Below the pieces are notes generated by a model, which saw nothing but the letters and a program-made list of their open reading frames with translations, ran no database searches and was not told the DNA's origin. 12,075 nucleotides of DNA, from positions 1 to 12,075 of the forward strand of contig SBFI01000112.1 in NCBI GenBank assembly GCA_006227875.1. Reading direction: 5' to 3'. The position numbers were made by a program, and so were the translations under genes. This DNA is from Acidobacteriota bacterium. GTDB lineage: Bacteria > Acidobacteriota > Thermoanaerobaculia > Multivoradales > JAHEKO01. This document shows positions 1 to 5,970 of this stretch, piece by piece (the stretch's first letter is position 1; each line of letters opens with the position of its first letter).

Positions 1-450
1 TTCGTCCAAGGGGTTGAGGAACCGTCCCCCCATTATGGGAATCATGTTGCGCATCTCGCCAAACTCGGGGCTGACCCCCGAAACGTCCACCGCCATCGTC
101 CGTTTGCCGTGCCTGAGCTGCAGCGTTTCCGTGTACTCGCTGGAGATGGCCTCCAGACCCGTGGCCCGCTGACGAACCAGCTCGATGTCGTCCTCCCGCA
201 GACGGATTCTTCGGCCCTTGCTCAGGCCCTCGAACGGCATCGAGGTGATCGATGGCCAGGCGATGACGATGGCGTTGCCGAGACCGGCGGCGTTCTTGAT
301 CATCTGGGTGTGGAAGGCCTGGCCGAAGGAGAGCAGCAAGCTGACCGCCACGGTCCCCCAGACGATGCCAAGGGTGGTCAGAAAAGTGCGCAGCTTCTGA
401 GCGCGGAGATCGCGCACCAGCTGACGTACAAAGCTGCCTGGATGGATCAT
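1..450 (-). CDS. ABC transporter permease, MacB/FtsX type (3' part outside window)
   Basis: Partial gene: 150 codons are open from an ATG at 450 to the left edge. The N-terminus is a short amphipathic stretch (residues 1-20, with RQLVRDLRAQKLR) followed by a first membrane helix (about 22-46, TFLTTLGIVWGTVAVSLLL). This is the usual opening of MacB/FtsX-family permeases, and a large periplasmic loop then begins at about 50. It lies 4 bases after the stop of the HlyD-like adaptor gene (TAG, CTAC, ATG), so the two are almost certainly one operon. By family knowledge, such permeases pair with an ATPase and a periplasmic adaptor to drive efflux of drugs, peptides or lipids, or lipoprotein transport. 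The ATPase is not in view and may lie further left. The substrate cannot be inferred. The missing C-terminal helices are simply outside the window. Confidence 0.85.
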   Translation of the reverse strand, partial: MIHPGSFVRQLVRDLRAQKLRTFLTTLGIVWGTVAVSLLLSFGQAFHTQMIKNAAGLGNAIVIAWPSITSMPFEGLSKGRRIRLREDDIELVRQRATGLEAISSEYTETLQLRHGKRTMAVDVSGVSPEFGEMRNMIPIMGGRFLNPLDE

Positions 451-454
451 GTAG

Positions 455-1564
455 CTATCCCAGGATATCGCGCGGCGGCCGCTCCACCACTTCGGCACCC
501 TCTTCGAGACCCGAGAGCACTTCGATATTGAGACCGTCGGAGAGCCCGGTCTCGATCTCCACCTTCTCCGGCTCGCCGCCGGGAGTCGCGGCCGGTATCT
601 CGACAAAGGTCTTGGCCCCGTCATCCTCGAAGAGCACAAGCCGCTCGGGGATCATCAGGATGTCGGATTTCTCACGGATGACCAGATCGGCAGTGGCCGA
701 GTACCCGGCGCGGAGCAGAATTCCTTCCACCGGATCGAGCTCGATCTCGACGTCGAACAGCCGTGCCCCTTCCTCTTCTTTGGCCTGCGGTGCGATACGG
801 CTCAGGCGTCCGGTGACCGATTGATCGGGCAGGGCGCCGATATTGAGACGGGCGGCGACGTCTAGCGACAGCTTGCCGACGTCGATCTCGTCGACCGTGC
901 CCATAAAGATGAGGTCACCCATGTCGGCGATGGTGGCCAACTCGGTGCCGGCCTGAAAGGTAGTCAGGGGAACCACCGGGTCGCCTGGATCGACCAACCG
1001 CTGGAGGACGATGCCGCCGGCGGGGGCCCGGATAATCGATTCCATTTGACGACCCCGCCCGGCGATCCGTCCCTGGCGGACCAGGTCGAGGTTGTCCTTG
1101 GCGCTCTGCAGCTCGATCCTGGCGAGCTCGAAGGCCTCACGCTTGATGTCCTCCTCCTCGCGGGCGGAGATCCCCTCCTTTGTCAGCTCGGTGACCCTCT
1201 TCCACTCGGCCTCGGCCCGCTTGAACGCCGCCTCGGCGGCCTCGACCTGGGATTCGGCCTCCACCAGCTCGGTGGGGGTGGGATCGGGCACGATTTCGAA
1301 CAGCGGGTCGCCGGGGCTTACGCGGTCACCAACATCGACCACACAGCGCTTGACGATGCCGGAGATCTTGGACTTGACCTCGAACTTCAGCCGCGGCTCG
1401 ATCTGCCCCACGGCTACCGCCTTCTCGGTTATCTCCCCCCGCTCAACCATTACGATCTCGAACTCCTGCCCATTCTCGCCCCGGCCCTTGAGCCAGAAAT
1501 AGGCACCGACGACGAGAGCCGCCACCAAGAGCGTGGCAACGAAAATCTTCAGCAATCTGGCCAT
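455..1564 (-). CDS. HlyD/MacA-type periplasmic adaptor subunit of an efflux ABC transporter
   Basis: A 369-residue membrane-fusion protein. Residues 5-25 form an N-terminal membrane anchor or uncleaved signal (LLKIFVATLLVAALVVGAYF). A split biotinyl-lipoyl-like domain follows: first half about 62-92 (KSKISGIVKRCVVDVGDRV), second half about 177-200 (IRAPAGGIVLQRLVDPGDPV). The two halves flank an alpha-helical coiled-coil hairpin (about 98-168, rich in E, A, K and R). Beta-barrel and membrane-proximal domains follow (about 205-369). The length is normal for MacA-like adaptors. The ATG at 1564 is preferred because GGGGAGGG lies just upstream; a GTG at 1582 would add six residues. The next gene, 4 bases downstream, is a MacB/FtsX-type permease, so the product should bridge that inner-membrane pump to an outer-membrane channel. 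The family call is firm. Assignment to macA itself is not justified. Confidence 0.92.
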   Translation of the reverse strand: MARLLKIFVATLLVAALVVGAYFWLKGRGENGQEFEIVMVERGEITEKAVAVGQIEPRLKFEVKSKISGIVKRCVVDVGDRVSPGDPLFEIVPDPTPTELVEAESQVEAAEAAFKRAEAEWKRVTELTKEGISAREEEDIKREAFELARIELQSAKDNLDLVRQGRIAGRGRQMESIIRAPAGGIVLQRLVDPGDPVVPLTTFQAGTELATIADMGDLIFMGTVDEIDVGKLSLDVAARLNIGALPDQSVTGRLSRIAPQAKEEEGARLFDVEIELDPVEGILLRAGYSATADLVIREKSDILMIPERLVLFEDDGAKTFVEIPAATPGGEPEKVEIETGLSDGLNIEVLSGLEEGAEVVERPPRDILG

Positions 1565-1568
1565 CACA

Positions 1569-1576
1569 CCCTCCCC
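1569..1576 (-). promoter_or_regulatory. Shine-Dalgarno of the adaptor gene
   Basis: Read on the minus strand, GGGGAGGG lies 4 bases before the ATG at 1564. This strong ribosome binding site decides the start in favour of that ATG over the GTG at 1582, which has no comparable site. It directly abuts one copy of a TGTGACCGG repeat. Confidence 0.7.
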
Positions 1577-1605
1577 GGTCACAGTGATCGGATCGACCGG
1601 TCACA
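1575..1605. repeat. Direct repeat of CCGGTCACA, possible operator
   Basis: CCGGTCACA occurs at 1575-1583 and again at 1597-1605, 22 bp apart start to start, so about two helical turns. Read on the minus strand, one copy follows immediately after a -10-like TAGAAT (1611 to 1606) and the other overlaps the start of the adaptor gene's ribosome binding site. This placement suits a repressor site for the efflux operon, and perhaps for the divergent PHP gene. No clear -35 box is visible for the TAGAAT. The regulatory role is inferred. Confidence 0.35.
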
Positions 1606-1665
1606 ATTCTATCTGTTGTCCACTACGTAGGCTTTGCGCGCGAGTTTCGATATCTTTCGCCCTGC

Positions 1666-3603
1666 ATGCAACGGCAACGTCTCTTCTGGCGCCTCTTCCT
1701 GTTCTGGTTCCTGCTCATCTGGCCTTTGGGCTGCCGGTGGTTTGGCGAGCCGACGCCGAACCAATCCCCCTCTGCCAAGCCCGAGATTGTCGAGACCCTG
1801 AGGGAGAACCTGGCGCTGGAGCGGCATCCTTCGGATGGTGGCGGACGGGCATGGCTGGAAGGGGGCTCGGGGGACCCGGCCACCGCGGTGACGGCCGGTC
1901 ATCCAGGGCGCTGGTCGGTAGTCTACGAGACCGGGCCGATGGGCATCGCCGAGGGAGGGTGGATCTTCTTCCAGGCGCCGCCCTTCTGGCATTGGAGCAC
2001 GCCGCAGGCCTTCGATCCCGAGCAGATGGGGTTTACCCTCGTCTCCACCGAGGCCGAAGGTGTGGAGTTGGCTCCCGCGACCATCGACCAGCAGTTGATG
2101 GCCATCGAGGTCAGGGGTCGGGCGCTCGAGCCGGGTGAGCAGGTGCGAATCGTCTATGGAGCCGGTCCGACCGGCTCGCTTGCCGACCGCTACGCCGAGC
2201 ATAGATCCCGTTTCTGGGTGGCGGTGGACGGTAACGGCGACGGGATCCGGCGACCGGTGGCCGACCAACTCTGGGTGGATGTCCTGGGCGGGGCGGCGGC
2301 TCAGCTGGTGTTGACTCTGCCTTCGACGGCCCGGCCGGGTGAGACGGTCGAGCTCACCATCGCCGTTCTCGATCGCTTTGGCAACCTCAGCAAGGACTTC
2401 TCAGGAGACATCGCGCTATCGGGGCCGGGGACCGATCTCGACCTGCCGTCCACGGTGACCTTGACGGCGGAGGACGAAGGCACCAGGAACGTCGAAGTCA
2501 CCTTTGTCGAAGAGGGGATCTACCGGATCCAGGCGGAGGGAGCCGATGGCTTGGAGGCCACCAGCAACCCGCTGATGGTCGCCAACGGCGCGGAGCGCAT
2601 CCTGTGGGGAGATCTCCACGGCCACTCGAACCTCTCCGATGGCTCGGGAACCCCGGAGGACTACTTTCTCTATGCCCGTGACGTGGCCGCCCTGGATGTG
2701 GTCTCGCTGACCGATCACGACCACTGGGGGATGGAGCCCCTGGCGCTCCACCCGGACATCTGGGAGGGGATCAAGGAGCAGGCCGAGCTCTTCAACCGAC
2801 CCGACGAGTTCGTCACCCTGCTCGGCTACGAGTGGACCAATTGGATTCATGGTCACCGACACGTGCTCTATTTCCAGGACCACGCCGAGCTGTTCGATTC
2901 GACCGACCCCGACTTCGACACCCCCGACGAGCTGTGGGACGCGCTCAGGGGACAGGACGTGCTGACGGTGGCCCATCACTCGGCGGGTGGACCGATCGCA
3001 ACCAATTGGAATTACCGGCCCGATCCGGAGCTGGAGCCGGTGACCGAGATCGTGTCGGTTCATGGCAGCAGCGAAGCCATCGACTCGCCGGCGGTCATCT
3101 ACAGCCCGGTGCCGGGGAACTTTGTCCGCGACGTCCTCGACAGCGGTGTCCGCTTTGGCTTTGTCGGCAGCGGTGACGGCCACGACGGGCACCCCGGTTT
3201 GGCACACCTCAACGGCCCATCCGGCGGTCTGGCCGCCATCCTCAGCGACGGTCTGACCCGCGAGGACATCCTGGCCGCCATCCGCTCACGGCAGGTGTAC
3301 GCCACGAACGGCCCGCGTATCCTGCTGCGGGTGTCGCTGGGTGAGCTGGGGATGGGCTCGGTGCTGGAGGCGGGTCCCCACGCCCCGGATCGTTTGCGGG
3401 TCTTTGTCGCCGCCCCCGAGCCGCTCGAGCGGCTCGACCTGATCCGCAGTGGCGAGGTGGTGGTAACGGTTCCCGGTGACGGCCAGCGCACCCTCTCCTG
3501 GCAGAGCCGGCTCGAGGACCTGCGACCGGGTGAGTACCTCTATGTGCGAGCGATCCAGATCGACGGCGGTGCCGCCTGGTCGAGCCCGATCTTCTTGGAG
3601 TAG
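1666..3603 (+). CDS. Exported CehA/McbA-family PHP-domain metallohydrolase
   Basis: A 645-residue protein. The N-terminus is a hydrophobic export signal (residues 6-23) ending in PLGC; Cys23 may be lipidated, although Pro at -3 is not a good lipobox. A beta-rich region follows (about 80-305), including an Ig-like segment with PGETVELTIAVLDRFGN (224-240). The PHP domain then starts at WGDLHGHSNLSDG (314-326). Likely metal ligands include D316, H318 and H320, the TDHDH block 349-353, E389 in GYEWT, HH 437-438, HGSSE 466-470 and SGDGHDGH 502-509. VYATNGPRI (544-551) is typical of the family's end, and a small beta domain closes the protein. Known relatives hydrolyse carbamate, phosphate or ester bonds; the substrate here is unknown. 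The ATG has no clear ribosome binding site. The gene is divergent from the efflux operon. Confidence 0.85.
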   Translation: MQRQRLFWRLFLFWFLLIWPLGCRWFGEPTPNQSPSAKPEIVETLRENLALERHPSDGGGRAWLEGGSGDPATAVTAGHPGRWSVVYETGPMGIAEGGWIFFQAPPFWHWSTPQAFDPEQMGFTLVSTEAEGVELAPATIDQQLMAIEVRGRALEPGEQVRIVYGAGPTGSLADRYAEHRSRFWVAVDGNGDGIRRPVADQLWVDVLGGAAAQLVLTLPSTARPGETVELTIAVLDRFGNLSKDFSGDIALSGPGTDLDLPSTVTLTAEDEGTRNVEVTFVEEGIYRIQAEGADGLEATSNPLMVANGAERILWGDLHGHSNLSDGSGTPEDYFLYARDVAALDVVSLTDHDHWGMEPLALHPDIWEGIKEQAELFNRPDEFVTLLGYEWTNWIHGHRHVLYFQDHAELFDSTDPDFDTPDELWDALRGQDVLTVAHHSAGGPIATNWNYRPDPELEPVTEIVSVHGSSEAIDSPAVIYSPVPGNFVRDVLDSGVRFGFVGSGDGHDGHPGLAHLNGPSGGLAAILSDGLTREDILAAIRSRQVYATNGPRILLRVSLGELGMGSVLEAGPHAPDRLRVFVAAPEPLERLDLIRSGEVVVTVPGDGQRTLSWQSRLEDLRPGEYLYVRAIQIDGGAAWSSPIFLE

Positions 3604-3609
3604 GCTGGG

Positions 3610-3783
3610 TTAGACGCCGGCATCCCGCAACAGCGCGAGGATGGCGGCAAATAGAACGGAAAAGAAGAGCAGGACTGCCAGGGCCAGAATCACCGCCAGA
3701 CGGCGCGAGTGGAGCCGGTCGGCGATCAGAAAAGTCCCGACGACGGTGACGATGGTAAAGAGGAAGTAGAGCAGGAGGGCCAT
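3610..3783 (-). CDS. Small two-helix membrane protein, function unknown
   Basis: An unrecognised 57-residue protein starting MALLLYFLFT. It has two hydrophobic helices (about 2-20 and 29-53) joined by a charged turn, ADRLHSRR (21-28), and a short DAGV tail. Positive charge in the turn puts the loop inside the cell and both ends outside. Codon third positions are mostly G or C, as in the neighbouring genes, and the ORF neatly fills the gap between the PHP gene (stop 3603) and the flavoprotein gene (start 3788). This argues that it is real. The ribosome binding site is weak: AGAGA, about 8 bases upstream and inside the divergent gene. A longer reading frame from 3918 exists, but its extra part is antisense to the flavoprotein gene and was not used. 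Confidence 0.6.
   Translation of the reverse strand: MALLLYFLFTIVTVVGTFLIADRLHSRRLAVILALAVLLFFSVLFAAILALLRDAGV
3773..3778 (+). promoter_or_regulatory. Shine-Dalgarno of the flavoprotein gene
   Basis: AGGAGG lies 9 bases upstream of the ATG at 3788. It fixes that start. It also lies inside the 5' end of the small membrane protein gene on the opposite strand. Confidence 0.75.
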
Positions 3784-3787
3784 CGGT

Positions 3788-4789
3788 ATGTCTCTACTGA
3801 GCACCGAGCTTACAAAACAACTGGGTATCGAGGTGCCGCTGATCTGCGGCGCCATGTATCCCTGCAGCAATCCCGAGCTGGTGGCGGCAGCCTCCGAGGC
3901 GGGCGGCATCGGCATCATCCAACCGTTGTCGTTGGTCTATGTCCATGGACACGAATTCCGTTCGGGTCTGGCCCTGATCAAGAATCTGACCTCCAAGCCG
4001 GTGGGGCTAAACGTAGTGGTCGAGAAGTCCGCCAAGACCTATCAGGAGCGGATGCAACGCTATGTCGACGAGGCCATCGCCGAAGGGATCCGTTTCTTTG
4101 TCACTTCGCTGGGCAATCCACGCTGGGTAGTGGATCGGGCCCATGCGGTGGGTGGTCTGGTCTACCACGACGTCACCGAGCGCAAGTGGGCCCTCAAGGG
4201 TCTCGATGGGGGAGTGGACGGGCTGATCGCGGTCAACAACCGGGCCGGTGGCCATGCGGGTCCAGCGGGAGCCGAGGAGCTCTACCAGGAGCTGGCGGAT
4301 CTCGGGGTACCGCTGGTGTGCGCGGGGGGCGTGGGGGACGAGAGTGATTTCGTGCGGGCGCTGAACCTGGGCTACGCCGGGGTACAGATGGGGACCCGAT
4401 TCATCGCCGCCACCGAGTGCACCGCCAGTGAGGACTACAAACGGGCGATCGTCGACGCGGGCGAGGAGGACATCGTGCTTACCGAGCGTGTCACCGGTGT
4501 TCCGGTCTCGGTCATCCGCACTCCCTACATCGCCAAGGTGGGCACCAAGGCGGGGCCGCTGGCCCGTCGCATGCTCAAGGGCCGCCGTACCAAGCACTGG
4601 ATGAGAATGATCTACCAGCTGCAGTCGCTGTGGAAGCTCAAGCGCTCCTCGCTGCGGTCGTTCTCCTACCGCGACTACCTGCAAGCGGGCAAAAGCGTGG
4701 AGGGAGTCACCGGTGTCGAGTCGGTGGCGGATATCATCGGTCGCTTCGCCGCCGCGGCCTCGGCGCATCGCGCCGAGGCGGGCTCCTAG
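3788..4789 (+). CDS. Nitronate monooxygenase-type FMN-dependent oxidoreductase
   Basis: A 333-residue TIM-barrel flavoprotein of the 2-nitropropane dioxygenase / NAD(P)H-dependent flavin oxidoreductase family. Visible motifs are the opening PLICGAMYPCSNPELVAAAS (17-36), the AGGIG turn (38-42), NNRAGGHAG (150-158) with the presumed catalytic His156, CAGGVGD (178-184), and the FMN phosphate-binding GVQMGTRFIAATE (198-210). The usual Glu before AGGH is Arg here (R152). Family members oxidise alkyl nitronates with O2 or act as flavin or quinone reductases, so the substrate is open. The C-terminal part after 250 is long, basic and helical, ending in an Ala-rich tail. The protein is probably cytoplasmic, as no signal peptide is seen. 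A strong AGGAGG supports the start. The gene is convergent with the beta-propeller gene. Confidence 0.88.
   Translation: MSLLSTELTKQLGIEVPLICGAMYPCSNPELVAAASEAGGIGIIQPLSLVYVHGHEFRSGLALIKNLTSKPVGLNVVVEKSAKTYQERMQRYVDEAIAEGIRFFVTSLGNPRWVVDRAHAVGGLVYHDVTERKWALKGLDGGVDGLIAVNNRAGGHAGPAGAEELYQELADLGVPLVCAGGVGDESDFVRALNLGYAGVQMGTRFIAATECTASEDYKRAIVDAGEEDIVLTERVTGVPVSVIRTPYIAKVGTKAGPLARRMLKGRRTKHWMRMIYQLQSLWKLKRSSLRSFSYRDYLQAGKSVEGVTGVESVADIIGRFAAAASAHRAEAGS
4757..4779. repeat. Strong hairpin in the 3' end of the flavoprotein gene
   Basis: GCCTCGGCGC (4757-4766) and GCGCCGAGGC (4770-4779) are perfect 10-base arms around an ATC loop, within the last codons of the flavoprotein gene. With no U tract, this is not a classic intrinsic terminator, but it could stall polymerase or protect the mRNA end. 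Confidence 0.45.
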
Positions 4790-4795
4790 TATGGA

Positions 4796-4814
4796 CTGCC
4801 GACTCAGTCGGCAG
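4796..4814. terminator. Possible bidirectional hairpin at a convergent gene junction
   Basis: CTGCCGAC (4796-4803) and GTCGGCAG (4807-4814) form a perfect 8-base stem with a 3-base loop. It sits between the ends of two convergent genes, and its loop is exactly the stop codon of the beta-propeller gene. The position fits a shared terminator. The lack of a T run on either side makes a factor-independent terminator uncertain. Confidence 0.4.
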
Positions 4815-5862
4815 GAGGACTGACGGTTACCGGGCTCACCGCCATGCCGTCCGGCTCCTTGCCGGCCTCCAACATATCCAGCACTCTGAGTCCGGCGGTG
4901 GCGACGACCACCACGGCGTCGGCCTGGGTGGCGGCCACCCAGGCCGAAGAGCCGTCGGGTGCAACCACCAATCCCACCGGTACGGGACTCTTGCCAAAGC
5001 GATCGCCAAAAAGACGGGTGCCGGCGTCCGCGGCCGTGCTCAGGTCGAGCTGACGCCGAAAGATCTCTTGTCGCTGCTTGGTGTCGATCACGACCACCTC
5101 GCCGCTCTCGGCGGCCGAGACCAGCATCTTCTTGCCGTCGGGTGTGGGTGCGACCCGGATGGGGAAGCCTCTGCAGGGGACATGCTCGCGGATCTCGAGT
5201 GTCTGTGGATCGAAGATGGTCAGCGTATCGGCCGCCCGATTGCCGACCCAGACCTCCCGGCCGTCGGGTGTGACGGCAATCCCTTCGGCACCCTCCCCGG
5301 TCGCGATGTCGCGCAGCTTGCTGCCGGTCTCCAGATCGATGGCGGTCACCGACCCCGAGCCGATGTTGGCGACAAAGGCGCGCTTGCCATCCGGGGTGAC
5401 GGCCACCATGTGGGAGATCTTCTGGCCGGTCGCGATCTCTTTGTCGACACGGCCGCTCCGTGGGCTGACCACGAGTAGATGTGCACTCCCCTCGGTGGTG
5501 ACGGCCAACTGGCTATCGGAGATCCAGGCCAAGCCGTGTGGCCGTGTGTGCTTACCGAGGTCGATGGTGGAGACAACTTCTACCTTTTCAAGGTCGATGA
5601 CCGTTAGTGTCGAGCCGGGCTGGTCTCGATCGCCGTAGTTGCTGATCACGGCCAGGGAGCCGTCGGGAGAGACGGCCACCTCGTGGGGCCGAAAGCCGGT
5701 CGGCAGCGTGGCGACCGACTTACCAGCGGCGAGGTCGACGAGATCGACGGTGTTGTCGGTCTTGTTGGCGACCACCAACGTCGAGCCGTTGACGATCGGT
5801 GCGACGAGGAATGTGGCCACAAGGGCAATGCTCGAGAGAGCCAGGGTGCGCTTTCGGATCAT
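4804..5862 (-). CDS. Exported YVTN/YncE-like beta-propeller protein
   Basis: A 352-residue protein. The signal peptide is about residues 1-27 (MIRKRTLALSSIALVATFLV then APIVNGS). The mature part is made of WD40/YVTN-like blades of about 40 residues, each with a V.PDG turn followed by a hydrophobic strand: SPDGSLAV (65-72), TPDGKRAF (156-163), TPDGREVW (198-205), TPDGKKML (240-247), APDGSSAW (301-308). Between them lie strands such as FVANIGSGSVTAIDLETG and VWVGNRAADTLTIFD. Such propellers are periplasmic or surface binding scaffolds, and no enzymatic residues are evident. The ATG at 5862 is chosen because the signal peptide starts there and GGAG lies 10 bases upstream. The frame stays open to 6912, but that extension is antisense to the hydrolase gene. 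The function is unknown beyond the fold. Confidence 0.85.
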   Translation of the reverse strand: MIRKRTLALSSIALVATFLVAPIVNGSTLVVANKTDNTVDLVDLAAGKSVATLPTGFRPHEVAVSPDGSLAVISNYGDRDQPGSTLTVIDLEKVEVVSTIDLGKHTRPHGLAWISDSQLAVTTEGSAHLLVVSPRSGRVDKEIATGQKISHMVAVTPDGKRAFVANIGSGSVTAIDLETGSKLRDIATGEGAEGIAVTPDGREVWVGNRAADTLTIFDPQTLEIREHVPCRGFPIRVAPTPDGKKMLVSAAESGEVVVIDTKQRQEIFRRQLDLSTAADAGTRLFGDRFGKSPVPVGLVVAPDGSSAWVAATQADAVVVVATAGLRVLDMLEAGKEPDGMAVSPVTVSPPAD

Positions 5863-5901
5863 GATTCGGTATCTCCAGGGGATTTTGTGCAGGCGTAGAG
5901 T

Positions 5902-5924
5902 ATAGACTCTCCTGAAGAGTCTAT
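5902..5924. promoter_or_regulatory. Perfect inverted repeat in a divergent promoter region
   Basis: ATAGACTCT (5902-5910) and AGAGTCTAT (5916-5924) are perfect 9-base arms around CCTGA. The element lies in the 108 bp between the divergent beta-propeller and hydrolase genes. A -10-like TATACT, read toward the propeller gene (5904 to 5899), overlaps one arm. The form and position suit the operator of a dimeric regulator controlling one or both genes. A transcript hairpin is the alternative. Confidence 0.45.
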
Positions 5925-5970
5925 TGTTGTTTCTATTCGGGGTTCCACGAGTCGGAGCAAAGAAGAAGAG

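Noticed and set aside
1609..2268. 219-codon minus-strand frame across the spacer and PHP gene start
   Set aside because: It would cross the divergent spacer and cover the PHP gene's signal region; no domain and shadow-like composition.
2416..3207. 263-codon minus-strand frame under the PHP gene
   Set aside because: Mirrors the PHP domain coding strand; composition biased to Val, Gly, Arg and His; no motif.
4007..4768. 253-codon minus-strand frame under the flavoprotein gene
   Set aside because: Antisense to clear FMN-binding motifs, with no recognisable domain and no ribosome site.
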